Part shown: positions 51,673-59,831 of the stretch, piece after piece
How the letters are laid out: the number at the start of each line of letters is the position of its first letter
How positions within the stretch are numbered: the stretch's first letter is position 1
Assembly: GCF_022829515.1 (NCBI RefSeq)
Contig: NZ_JAKSYL010000243.1
Location: 1 to 64,000 of the forward strand
Reading direction: 5' to 3'
DNA length: 64,000 bases
From: Methylobacterium sp. J-048
GTDB lineage: Bacteria; Pseudomonadota; Alphaproteobacteria; Rhizobiales; Beijerinckiaceae
Translations under genes and position numbers: made by a program
Notes under the pieces: generated by a model
The model's database searches: none
What the model was told of the DNA's origin: nothing
Seen by the model: only the letters and a program-made list of their open reading frames with translations

Positions 51673-53025
51673 ATGTTCGACAAGATCCTGATCGCGAACC
51701 GCGGCGAGATCGCCCTGCGCATCCTGCGGGCGGCGAAGGAACTCGGGATCGCCACCGTGGCGGTCCATTCCACCGCCGACGCCGATGCCATGCATGTCCG
51801 GCTGGCCGACGAGAGCGTCTGCATCGGGCCGCCCGCCGCCCGGGACAGCTACCTCAACATCCCGTCGATCATCGCGGCCTGCGAGATCACCGGGGCGGAT
51901 GCGGTGCATCCGGGCTACGGCTTCCTGTCCGAGAATGCCCGGTTCGCCGAGGTTCTGGCCCATCACCAGATCGGCTTCATCGGCCCCAAGGCGCAGCATA
52001 TCCGCACCATGGGCGACAAGATCGAGGCCAAGCGCACGGCGGTGAAGCTCGGCATCCCGTGCGTGCCGGGGTCCGAGGGCGGCGTCGAGGATGCCGACGA
52101 GGCCAAGCGGGTCGCGGCCGGGATCGGCTACCCCGTCCTGGTCAAGGCGGCGGCCGGCGGCGGCGGGCGGGGCATGAAGGTCGCCCGCACCGAGGCCGAG
52201 TTGGAGCAGGCGATCGGCATGGCCCGCTCCGAGGCTAAGGCCGCGTTCGGCGACGATGCGGTCTACCTGGAGAAGTACCTGGAGAAGCCCCGGCACATCG
52301 AGGTGCAGGTTCTGGGTGACGGCCGCGGCGGCGCGGTGCATCTGGCCGAGCGCGACTGCTCGCTGCAGCGCCGCCACCAGAAGGTCTGGGAGGAAGGCGG
52401 CTCGCCGGCGCTCAACGAGTCGATGCGCGCCGAGATCGGCGGCATCTGCGCCAACGCCATGAAGGAACTGGGCTATCTCGGCGCCGGCACCGTCGAGTTC
52501 CTGTACGAGGACGGGAAGTTCTACTTCATCGAGATGAACACCCGCATCCAGGTCGAGCATCCGGTCACCGAGATGATCACCGGGATCGACCTCGTGATCG
52601 AGCAGATCCAGGTCGCCTCGGGCGGCCCGCTCTCGGTCTCGCAATCCGACATCAAGGTCGAGGGCCACGCCATCGAGTGCCGGATCAACGCCGAGCACCC
52701 GGAGACCTTCCGGCCCTCCCCCGGCCAGATCACCCATTATCACACTCCCGGCGGCCTCGGGGTCCGGGTCGATTCGGCGGCCTTCCAGGGCTACCGGATC
52801 CCGCCGCATTACGACTCGCTGATCGGCAAGCTGATCGTCCACGGGCGCACCCGCAACGAGTGCCTGATGCGCCTGCGCCGGGCGCTCGACGAGTTCGTGA
52901 TCGACGGCATCGACACGACCCTGCCGCTGTTCCGCACCCTGGTCCGCAACCCGGACGTCCAGAACGGCCTCTACGACATCCACTGGCTCGAGCACTTTTT
53001 GGACGCGGGCGGCATGAAGGTCTGA
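51673..53025 (+). CDS. accC: Biotin carboxylase subunit of acetyl-CoA carboxylase
   Basis: 450 residues, starting MFDKILIANRGEIALRILRA. ATP-grasp enzyme that carboxylates biotin on AccB. Landmarks are the Gly-rich ATP loop AAAGGGGRGMKV near residue 157, the biotin-site HIEVQVLGD, EERDCS-like AERDCSLQRRHQK, and the catalytic EMNTRIQVEHPVTE near residue 287. Length fits exactly. Cytoplasmic; works with AccB and with AccA/AccD encoded elsewhere. Confidence 0.97.
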   Translation: MFDKILIANRGEIALRILRAAKELGIATVAVHSTADADAMHVRLADESVCIGPPAARDSYLNIPSIIAACEITGADAVHPGYGFLSENARFAEVLAHHQIGFIGPKAQHIRTMGDKIEAKRTAVKLGIPCVPGSEGGVEDADEAKRVAAGIGYPVLVKAAAGGGGRGMKVARTEAELEQAIGMARSEAKAAFGDDAVYLEKYLEKPRHIEVQVLGDGRGGAVHLAERDCSLQRRHQKVWEEGGSPALNESMRAEIGGICANAMKELGYLGAGTVEFLYEDGKFYFIEMNTRIQVEHPVTEMITGIDLVIEQIQVASGGPLSVSQSDIKVEGHAIECRINAEHPETFRPSPGQITHYHTPGGLGVRVDSAAFQGYRIPPHYDSLIGKLIVHGRTRNECLMRLRRALDEFVIDGIDTTLPLFRTLVRNPDVQNGLYDIHWLEHFLDAGGMKV

Positions 53026-53074
53026 GGCCGGCGGGAGACCACGAGCCAGTTCGGCCGGTTCTCCCCACCCTCGC

Positions 53075-53190
53075 CCTCATCCTGAGGCGACGGAGCGAAG
53101 CGGAGGCCTCGAAGGAGCCCTCCAGCCAGCCGCGCGATCCCTGGAGGCCTCCTTCGAGGCTCGCTGCGCTCGCACCTCAGGATAAGGGGG
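53075..53190. repeat. Long composite repeat, CCTCATCCTGAGGCGACGGAGCG type
   Basis: An inverted repeat of ~116 bp: CCTCATCCTGAGG...GGAGGCCTCGAAGGAGCCCTCC, then GATCCCTGGAGGCCTCCTTCGAGG and CACCTCAGGATAAGG. It fills the spacer between accC and aat. Related copies are at 44949-45066 (opposite orientation), 36512-36582 (half) and 29483-29572 (decayed). Confidence 0.87.
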
Positions 53191-53314
53191 GTGTTCAGGA
53201 AAGCTGTCGTCTGATCGAGATCGTGTCTGCAATCCGACTCCGCTCCCGCGCTTGCGGCGATCACGGCCGGTTCCGGCTCTGGCGTTTGGATCGGTGCCGC
53301 GCGACACTCGCCCC

Positions 53315-53995
53315 ATGCACGATCCGACCCGCGTGGACATCACCCCCGAGATCCTGCTGAAGGCCTACGCGGCGGGCATCTTTCCGATGGCCGAGGATGC
53401 GACCGACCCGACCCTGTACTGGGTCGAGCCGCGGGCGCGCGGCGTCCTGCCGCTCGACGGGTTCCGGGTGTCCCGCCGCCTCGCCCGGACGGTGCGGTCC
53501 GACCAGTTCGAGGTCCGGTGCGACACCGATTTCCACGGGGTGATCACCGGCTGCGCCGCTCCGCGCCGGGACAGCGAGAAGACCTGGATCAACGGGCGCA
53601 TCCGCGAGCTCTACGGGGCCCTGTTCGACATCGGCCACGTCCACACGGTCGAGGTCTATGCGGGGGCGGAGCGGCGCCTGGTCGGCGGCCTCTACGGCGT
53701 CTCGCTGGGGGCGGCGTTCTTCGGCGAGAGCATGTTCCACGAGGTCCGCGACGCCTCGAAGGTCGCCCTCGTTCACCTGATGGCCCGCCTGCGCGCCGGT
53801 GGCTACCGGCTCGCCGACACGCAGTTCGTCACCGACCACCTCACGCAGTTCGGCGCCGAGGAACTGCCCCGGCACGTCTACAAGCGGCGGCTGGCTGCAG
53901 CCCTCGATCAGGTCGCGGACTGGAACGTCTGGCCCTGTGACGGCTCCGTGCCGGGTGCGCAGGCGCTGGACGCGCTGGGCGGTGTCGAGACCTAG
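53315..53995 (+). CDS. aat: Leucyl/phenylalanyl-tRNA--protein transferase
   Basis: 226 residues from ATG 53315. It transfers Leu or Phe from tRNA to N-terminal Lys or Arg of proteins, marking them for ClpAP degradation (N-end rule). Landmarks are YAAGIFPMAED near residue 14, YWVEPRARGVLPLD, TWINGRIRELYGAL, and GGLYGVSLGAAFFGESMF near residue 125. Its stop overlaps the stop of the convergent DUF2155 gene by four bases. Gene order accB-accC-aat-DUF2155-NDUFA12 is conserved in related bacteria as far as I recall. Confidence 0.95.
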   Translation: MHDPTRVDITPEILLKAYAAGIFPMAEDATDPTLYWVEPRARGVLPLDGFRVSRRLARTVRSDQFEVRCDTDFHGVITGCAAPRRDSEKTWINGRIRELYGALFDIGHVHTVEVYAGAERRLVGGLYGVSLGAAFFGESMFHEVRDASKVALVHLMARLRAGGYRLADTQFVTDHLTQFGAEELPRHVYKRRLAAALDQVADWNVWPCDGSVPGAQALDALGGVET

Positions 53996-54651
53996 CGGAA
54001 GATCGCGTCGAACAGGTTCTGGGGCTGCTGCGGCGGGGGCGGCGGGGCCGGCGCCGGGCCTTCGTTCGACGGGAAGAATTTGCGCGAGGGCTTCTGGCGC
54101 GGCTGCACCGGCACGCCGCGCGGCGCCTCGACATCGACCTGGCCGGCGGCGTTGAGCTGCTGGGCGGTCTTGGTCGAATCCCGGCCGGCGCGCTTCGTCC
54201 GCTCCGGCTTGGCGGCGACGGCCGGCACGTCCTCCTGCTCCTTCGCCTCGGCGATCACGTCGCTGCCGCCTTTGCAGTCGACCAGCCAGACGTCGTAGAT
54301 CGGGTGCTCGATCGCGTGCAGCCCCGGGCTCGACGCGAACATCCACCCGGTAAAGATGCGGCGATACTTGTTGTCGAGCGTGACCTCGTCGACTTCGAGG
54401 AACGCCGTGGTCTTGGCGCTCTCGGTCGGCGGGCGCGTGTAGCAGACCCGGGAGGTCAGCTGCAGCGACCCGAACTGCACGGTCTCGTCCACCGCGACCT
54501 CGAAGGACACGATGCGGCCGGTGATCTTGTCGAGGCCGGAGAAGACCGCGGTCGGGTTCTTGATCTTGTCGGCCGCGGCCGGGCCGACGCAGAGGGCGAG
54601 CGCCAGGGCGCCGGTCAGAACGGGGCGTGCGAGGGCTTTGCTGCGGCTCAA
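53992..54651 (-). CDS. DUF2155 domain secreted protein
   Basis: 219 residues from a TTG at 54651, giving a clean Sec signal (SRSKALARPVLTGALALALC then VGPAAAD). The in-frame extension to 54720 runs through an AGAGCATC repeat and is rejected. The DUF2155 domain (about residues 30-125) contains AVFSGLDKITGRI, LTSRVCYTRPP and FTGWMFASSPGLHAIEHPIYDVWL, split by loops, with Cys in DCKG. A Pro-rich, low-complexity tail follows. Periplasmic, function unknown. Adjacent to NDUFA12 on the same strand. Confidence 0.85.
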   Translation of the reverse strand: MSRSKALARPVLTGALALALCVGPAAADKIKNPTAVFSGLDKITGRIVSFEVAVDETVQFGSLQLTSRVCYTRPPTESAKTTAFLEVDEVTLDNKYRRIFTGWMFASSPGLHAIEHPIYDVWLVDCKGGSDVIAEAKEQEDVPAVAAKPERTKRAGRDSTKTAQQLNAAGQVDVEAPRGVPVQPRQKPSRKFFPSNEGPAPAPPPPPQQPQNLFDAIFR

Positions 54652-54663
54652 GGCTCGGACCCC

Positions 54664-54715
54664 TAAAGCATCGTCCCGAACGCTGGCGACGGGCCTTCGG
54701 ACGACGACGATGCGA
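54664..54715. repeat. AGAGCATCGTCCCGAA hairpin repeat, copy 5
   Basis: TAAAGCATCGTCCCGAACG at the left and GCCTTCGGACGACGACGATGCG at the right pair through CATCGTC/GACGATG and CCGAA/TTCGG. It lies directly upstream of the DUF2155 start and creates a false open-frame extension of that gene. Confidence 0.8.
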
Positions 54716-54860
54716 AACAAGGACCTCAGGGCTCCGGCCCGGATCCGGGACGTGGCTCTAGAGGAAGGCCGGTCGCGCCGTCACGTTTGCGGCGGTCGGA
54801 TCGGATGGCACCGAGGTGAACACCGGAACGGTGGCGGCAAAAGGGCGCCGGAGCCGCAAG

Positions 54861-54902
54861 CCTAGTCGCCCGGCGTCCAAGCCTACTCGCCCGGCGTCCA
54901 AG
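54861..54902. repeat. 21-bp tandem duplication at the 3' end of the NDUFA12 gene
   Basis: CCTAGTCGCCCGGCGTCCAAG (54861-54881) is followed immediately by CCTACTCGCCCGGCGTCCAAG (54882-54902), differing at one base. The second copy holds the stop codon and last codons of the NDUFA12 gene (minus strand). The first copy lies just beyond the stop and carries a second in-frame stop. Confidence 0.9.
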
Positions 54903-55299
54903 AAACGTAATCGCCGGTCGCCGCCGGCCGGGAGCCCCAGGACAGCTGCGAGCCCTGCGGCCGGTAGGCGTTCGGCGTGCCGGTCTGGTTCTCGACGTGG
55001 GGCTGCTGCCAGGCGCGGGGCTTGTAGTCCTCCTCGCTTGGGGCGAGATCGACGTTGTGGCACAGCCAGCCGCGCCAGCCAGGGGGCACCTTCGAGGCGT
55101 CGGCGTAGCCGTTATAGACGACCCAGCGCCGCTCCGAGCCGACCGAGCGGTCGATCAGCGCGCCTTCGGCCTTGTAATACTTGTTTCCGAAATCGTCCTC
55201 GCCGACGAAGATGCCGGTGCGCGCGGTCTGGAGCGCCAGCGAGACGGTCTGGCCGTTCCACCACGTGAAGACGCGCAGCAAAGTGTCCTTCAGCGCCAT
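54883..55299 (-). CDS. NADH:ubiquinone oxidoreductase accessory subunit NDUFA12 family
   Basis: 138 residues. Landmarks are FTWWNGQTVSLALQT, FVGEDDFGNKYY near residue 32, RRWVVYNGYADASKVPPGWRGWLCH, split here at the loop, and the C-terminal HVENQTGTPNAYRPQGS. This is the B17.2/NDUFA12 family, an accessory subunit of respiratory complex I found in alphaproteobacteria and mitochondria. The nuo operon is not in the window. The 3' end carries a small tandem duplication. Confidence 0.95.
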   Translation of the reverse strand: MALKDTLLRVFTWWNGQTVSLALQTARTGIFVGEDDFGNKYYKAEGALIDRSVGSERRWVVYNGYADASKVPPGWRGWLCHNVDLAPSEEDYKPRAWQQPHVENQTGTPNAYRPQGSQLSWGSRPAATGDYVSWTPGE

Positions 55300-55812
55300 C
55301 GCCCGTCCCGGAGTCTAGCCGCGCCGCGCGGGCGCATGGTGGCGCCGTTATGGTGAGCGCGCGCGCCCGAGTCCAGCGGTTCGGCCCAACTGTCGCTGCG
55401 CGGCAACGCCGGTTTCCGCCATCTGCGGCGTATTCGCGTGCTCCGAGGAGCCGCCTCTACTTAGGGGTGTGGATCGAAAATTTTTTCGATCCGAATCCCG
55501 AATGCCTGAAGGGCACTTACCCGGGTCGTTCCAGATATCCACAGACTTTTGGTTGCCAGCACAACATCTAGCGGGGAACCGCCTTGCCGCACACCACTTG
55601 TTGACGTGAGAGCGATGGCGGCGGTAATGTCCCTGCATCGGTTGCGCCGCCCCTGTGGTGCGTTCGGCAGGTTCAATCGACCCTAATTCATGTTCGCAGA
55701 ATCGCCGCGTGCCCGGTTTCCGGGCGCGAGCGAACGCGACCCCATCATCGGGCATAGACTCCGCTTCCAGCGGGGCCGGGACATTCGTGTCCCGACGGGA
55801 GAGGTGTGTTTC
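55300..55812. other. 513-bp spacer and leader region upstream of nrdJ
   Basis: No convincing gene on either strand. It contains a perfect inverted repeat GGATCGAAAA-TT-TTTTCGATCC (55471-55492), a near-match DnaA box ATATCCACA (55535-55543), a candidate promoter (55601-55630) and about 180 bp of untranslated leader before the nrdJ ATG. I looked for, and did not find, a cobalamin riboswitch or an NrdR box. Confidence 0.5.
55601..55630 (+). promoter_or_regulatory. Candidate sigma-70 promoter of nrdJ
   Basis: TTGACG (55601-55606) and TAATGT (55625-55630) are 18 bp apart. Transcription would begin near 55637, leaving a leader of about 175 nt before the ATG at 55813. Confidence 0.45.
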
Positions 55813-58800
55813 ATGCGGTTCGAGCGTCGCTACACCACGGCCGGACAGTCGCCTTATACGGGCATCCCGTTCCGCAAGGCCCTGAGTGAGATCCGCAACC
55901 CCGACGGCTCCGTGGTGTTCCGCCTGGACGGCATCGACGTGCCGGAGAGCTGGAGCCAGGTCGCCAGCGACGTGCTGGCCCAAAAATACTTCCGCAAGGC
56001 CGGCGTGCCAGTGCGGCTGAGGAAGGTCGAGGAGAACGACGTCCCCTCCTTCCTGTGGCGCTCGGTCGCCGACGAAGCCGCCCTAGCTGAGCTGCCCGAA
56101 GAGGAGCGCATCGGCTCGGAATCCTCCGCCACGCAGGTGTTCGACCGTCTTGCCGGCTGCTGGACCTATTGGGGCTGGAAGGGCCGCTACTTCTCCGCCG
56201 AGGAAGATGCCTCGGCGTTCTTCGACGAGCTGCGCTACATGCTGGCCAAGCAGATGGTGGCGCCGAACTCGCCGCAATGGTTCAACACCGGCCTGCACTG
56301 GGCCTATGGGATCGACGGCCCGAGCCAGGGCCATTTCTACTGCGACTACCGCACCGGCGAGCTGACCCGCTCGGCCTCCAGCTACGAGCATCCGCAGCCG
56401 CATGCCTGCTTCATCCAGGGCGTGCAGGACGACCTTGTCAACGACGGCGGCATCATGGACCTGTGGGTCCGCGAGGCGCGCCTGTTCAAGTACGGGTCCG
56501 GCACCGGCTCGAACTTCTCCGCGCTCCGCGGTGAGAACGAAAAGCTGGGCGGCGGCGGCAAGTCGTCGGGCCTGATGAGCTTCCTCAAGATCGGCGACCG
56601 GGCGGCCGGGGCGATCAAGTCCGGCGGCACGACGCGTCGTGCGGCCAAGATGGTGATCGTCGATATCGACCACCCGGATATCGAGGCGTTCATCGACTGG
56701 AAGGTGAAGGAGGAGCAGAAGGTCGCCGCCCTGGTGACCGGCTCCAAGGTCGTCTCCAAGCATCTCGGCTTGGTCATGAAGGCCTGCACCCAGTGCGAGG
56801 CCGAGGGCGATGCCTGCTTCGACCCGGAGCGCAACCCGGCCCTGAAGCGCGAGATCAAGGCCGCCCGCAAGGCCTCCGTGCCGGATGCCTACATCAAGCG
56901 CGTCGTCCAGTTCGCCCGCCAGGGCTTCACCAAGATCGATTTCCCCGTCTACGACACGGACTGGGATTCCGAGGCCTACCTCACGGTCGCCGGCCAGAAC
57001 TCGAACAACTCGGTCTCGCTGACCGACGACTTCCTGCGGGCGGTCGATGCCGGTGCCGAGTGGCACCTGACCCAGCGCACCACCGGCAAGGTCGCCAAGA
57101 CCATCCCGGCGCGGGAGCTGTGGGAGAAGATCGGCGAGGCGGCCTGGGCCTCGGCCGATCCGGGCCTGCACTTCAACACCACCATGAACGACTGGCACAC
57201 TTGCCCGTCGGGCGGCCGGATCCGGGCCTCGAACCCGTGCTCCGAATACATGTTCTTGGACGACACCGCCTGCAACCTGGCCTCGGCCAACCTGCTGACG
57301 ATGTACGACCGGCAGACCAAGCGCTTCGACGTCGAGGCGTTCGAGCACCTGAACCGCCTCTGGACGGTGGTGCTCGAAATCTCGGTGATGATGGCGCAGT
57401 TCCCGTCGAAGGAGATCGCGGAGCTGTCCTACCGGTACCGGACGCTCGGCCTCGGCTACGCCAATATCGGCGGCCTGCTGATGACCATGGGCCTGCCTTA
57501 TGACTCGCATGAGGGCCGTGCGCTCGCCGGCGCGCTCACCGCGATCATGACCGGCGTGGCCTATGCCACCTCGGCCGAGATGGCGGCCGAGCTCGGGCCG
57601 TTCGCGGCCTATGACGACAACGCCGACGCGATGCTGAAGGTGATCCGCAATCACCGCCGCGCCGCCCATGGCGAGGCCGAGGGCTACGAGTTCCTCAGCA
57701 TCGCCCCGGTGCCGCTCGACCACGCCAACATCCCGCAGGCGGATCTCGGCGCCCATGCCCGCGCGGCCTGGGACCGGGCTCTCGAGCTCGGCGAGGCCCA
57801 CGGCTACCGCAACGCCCAGGCGACGGTGATCGCGCCCACCGGCACGATCGGCTTGGTGATGGATTGCGACACCACCGGCATCGAGCCCGACTTCGCCCTG
57901 GTGAAGTTCAAGAAGCTGGCCGGCGGCGGTTACTTCAAGATCATCAACCAGGCGGCGCCGGACGCCCTGCGGGCGCTGGGCTACCGGGAGTCCGAGATCG
58001 CCGAGATCGAGGCCTACGCGGTCGGCCACGGCTCCATGGGCCAGGCCCCGGCGATCAACCCCACAACCCTGCGCGGCAAAGGCTTCACCGACGACAAGAT
58101 CGCCGCGGTGGAGAAGGGCTTGAAGTCGGCCTTCGACATCAAGTTCGTGTTCAACCGCTGGACGCTCGGCGACGATTTTTTGACCCAGACCCTCAAAGTC
58201 CCGGTCGAAAAACTGTCGGACCTGACCTTCGAGCTGCTGCCGTTCCTGGGCTTCTCGAAGAAGGACATCGAGGTCGCCAACACGCATATCTGCGGGGCGA
58301 TGACGCTGGAGGGCGCGCCGGGCCTCAAGCCCGAGCACTACCCGGTGTTCGATTGCGCCAACCCGTGCGGCCGCATCGGCAAGCGCTACCTGTCGGTGGA
58401 GAGCCACATCCGCATGATGGCGGCGGCCCAGCCGTTCATCTCGGGGGCGATTTCCAAGACCATCAACATGCCCAACGACGCCACCGTCGAGGATTGCAAG
58501 GCGGCCTACCGGCTGTCCTGGACCCTGGCGCTGAAGGCGAACGCCCTCTACCGCGACGGCTCGAAGCTGTCGCAGCCGCTCAACGCCGCCCTGATCGCTG
58601 ATGAGGACGACGAGGCCGACGACGCCCTGGAGGCCCTGATCCAGGCGCCCGCGGCGGCCAAGGCCGCGCAAATCGCGGAAAAGATCGTCGAGCGGGTGAT
58701 CGAGCGGGTCGAGCACATCCGGTCGCGGGAGAAGCTCCCGTCCCGGCGCAAGGGCTACACCCAGAAGGCCGTGGTGGGCGGCCACAAGGTCTACCTGCGC

Positions 58801-59544
58801 ACCGGCGAGTACGACGACGGCCGCCTCGGCGAAATCTTCATCGACATGCACAAGGAGGGCGCGACCTTCCGGAGCCTGATGAACAACTTCGCCATCGCGA
58901 TCTCGCTCGGCCTCCAGTACGGAGTGCCGCTGGAGGAGTATGTCGAGGCGTTCACCTTCACCCGGTTCGAGCCGGCCGGCTTCGTGCAGGGCAACGACGC
59001 GATCAAGAACGCGACCTCGCTCCTCGACTACGTGTTCCGGGAGCTGGCGGTCTCGTATCTCGGCCGCGCCGACCTCGCCCATGTCAGCCCCGCCGAGATC
59101 GGCGGCACGGTGCTCGGCGGCGGTGAGGCGGGCGACACCACCCGCGAGGGGTCCAAGCCCGCCCCGGCCTCCTCGGTCGTTTCGCGCGGCCTGCTGCGCG
59201 GCTCGGCCGACCGGCTCACCCTGATCCAGGGCGGCCCGGCCGGCGGCACGGTCGGGGTCGGCGCCCCGAGCACCGGCCAGTCGGTCCCGGCCGGCGGCAC
59301 GGTCCACGCGATCCACGGCACCTCGGCGTTGAAGGCTGAGCCGGCAATCGCCGGGCAGTCCGAGACGATCGCCGACACCCTCCCCTTCGCCAGGGCGGAG
59401 CGCACCGTCGCGGACCGCCGCGCCGAGGCGAAGATGAAGGGCTATGTCGGCGAGGCCTGCCCGGAATGCGCGAACTTCACGCTGGTCCGCAACGGTACCT
59501 GCCTGAAGTGCGACACCTGCGGGTCGACCACCGGCTGCTCGTAA
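55813..59544 (+). CDS. nrdJ: Vitamin B12-dependent (class II) ribonucleoside-diphosphate reductase
   Basis: 1243 residues from ATG 55813 (MRFERRYTTAGQSPY), after AGAGGTG. Reduces ribonucleotides to deoxyribonucleotides using adenosylcobalamin to generate a thiyl radical, with no oxygen requirement. Landmarks are NSPQWFNTGLHWAYG, GSGTGSNFSALRG, NSNNSVSLTDDFLRA, NPCSEYMFLDDTACNLASAN near residue 480, and ATVIAPTGTIGLVMDCDTTG, split at the loop. The C-terminus has a zinc-ribbon-like CPEC...CLKCDTCG. The frame extends to 55690 but without family similarity. It is followed by a strong terminator. Confidence 0.97.
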   Translation: MRFERRYTTAGQSPYTGIPFRKALSEIRNPDGSVVFRLDGIDVPESWSQVASDVLAQKYFRKAGVPVRLRKVEENDVPSFLWRSVADEAALAELPEEERIGSESSATQVFDRLAGCWTYWGWKGRYFSAEEDASAFFDELRYMLAKQMVAPNSPQWFNTGLHWAYGIDGPSQGHFYCDYRTGELTRSASSYEHPQPHACFIQGVQDDLVNDGGIMDLWVREARLFKYGSGTGSNFSALRGENEKLGGGGKSSGLMSFLKIGDRAAGAIKSGGTTRRAAKMVIVDIDHPDIEAFIDWKVKEEQKVAALVTGSKVVSKHLGLVMKACTQCEAEGDACFDPERNPALKREIKAARKASVPDAYIKRVVQFARQGFTKIDFPVYDTDWDSEAYLTVAGQNSNNSVSLTDDFLRAVDAGAEWHLTQRTTGKVAKTIPARELWEKIGEAAWASADPGLHFNTTMNDWHTCPSGGRIRASNPCSEYMFLDDTACNLASANLLTMYDRQTKRFDVEAFEHLNRLWTVVLEISVMMAQFPSKEIAELSYRYRTLGLGYANIGGLLMTMGLPYDSHEGRALAGALTAIMTGVAYATSAEMAAELGPFAAYDDNADAMLKVIRNHRRAAHGEAEGYEFLSIAPVPLDHANIPQADLGAHARAAWDRALELGEAHGYRNAQATVIAPTGTIGLVMDCDTTGIEPDFALVKFKKLAGGGYFKIINQAAPDALRALGYRESEIAEIEAYAVGHGSMGQAPAINPTTLRGKGFTDDKIAAVEKGLKSAFDIKFVFNRWTLGDDFLTQTLKVPVEKLSDLTFELLPFLGFSKKDIEVANTHICGAMTLEGAPGLKPEHYPVFDCANPCGRIGKRYLSVESHIRMMAAAQPFISGAISKTINMPNDATVEDCKAAYRLSWTLALKANALYRDGSKLSQPLNAALIADEDDEADDALEALIQAPAAAKAAQIAEKIVERVIERVEHIRSREKLPSRRKGYTQKAVVGGHKVYLRTGEYDDGRLGEIFIDMHKEGATFRSLMNNFAIAISLGLQYGVPLEEYVEAFTFTRFEPAGFVQGNDAIKNATSLLDYVFRELAVSYLGRADLAHVSPAEIGGTVLGGGEAGDTTREGSKPAPASSVVSRGLLRGSADRLTLIQGGPAGGTVGVGAPSTGQSVPAGGTVHAIHGTSALKAEPAIAGQSETIADTLPFARAERTVADRRAEAKMKGYVGEACPECANFTLVRNGTCLKCDTCGSTTGCS

Positions 59545-59570
59545 CCGCGCCGAGCCGCGACTCTGATGTG

Positions 59571-59604
59571 AAACGCCGCCCCCGATCGGGGGCGGCGTTT
59601 TCTT
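59571..59604 (+). terminator. Intrinsic terminator after nrdJ
   Basis: A perfect 30-bp palindrome, AAACGCCGCCCCCGATC and its reverse complement (59571-59600), is followed by a short U-rich end (TTTTCTTG). It begins 27 bp after the nrdJ stop. Because the A/T ends are symmetrical it may also work on the opposite strand. Confidence 0.88.
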
Positions 59605-59681
59605 GTGTCGGGCCAAGCCGTCCAAGCCGCTAGATCGCAGGCTCTTCCGGGTGGCTCATACCCAAACCTAAGCTTGCAATC

Positions 59682-59788
59682 TGTCATCCCGGGGCTGCGC
59701 AGCGCAGCCAGGAATCCAGCCCCCCGCAGTTCAAGCACTTGCATCTCAAGCGATTCTGGATTGCCACCTCCGGCGCCCCGGCAAGATG
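59682..59788. repeat. Paired inverted hairpin repeats related to those around the GIY-YIG gene
   Basis: Left unit 59682-59719 reads TGTCATCCCGGGGCTGCGCA then GCGCAGCCAGGAATCCAG. The right unit 59756-59788, read on the minus strand, begins TCATCTTGCCGGGGCGCCGG and ends CAATCCAG. The layout (T-C-x-T-C-C-GGGGC, hairpin, GGAATCCAG) parallels the GIY-YIG flanks, but with a 36-bp centre and no gene between. Confidence 0.65.
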
Positions 59789-59831
59789 AGCGGCCTTCGG
59801 CGCAACGGGCAGAAACCCATCTCGCGTGCCC

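Noticed and set aside
54652..54720. An upstream extension of the DUF2155 gene to 54720
   Set aside because: The extra codons are translated from an AGAGCATC dispersed repeat and would bury the signal peptide; a TTG at 54651 fits better.
55640..55690. A tRNA-like T-arm (GGTTCAATCGACC)
   Set aside because: No matching acceptor stem, anticodon arm or D arm can be folded around it.
55440..55812. A cobalamin riboswitch ahead of the B12-dependent nrdJ
   Set aside because: I could not find the B12-box or the expected helices, and such riboswitches normally repress B12-independent alternatives rather than nrdJ.
56083..59625. A 1180-codon open frame on the minus strand opposite nrdJ
   Set aside because: Rich in Arg, Gly, Asp, Val and His, without domain character. 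It mirrors the codon structure of nrdJ in GC-rich DNA.
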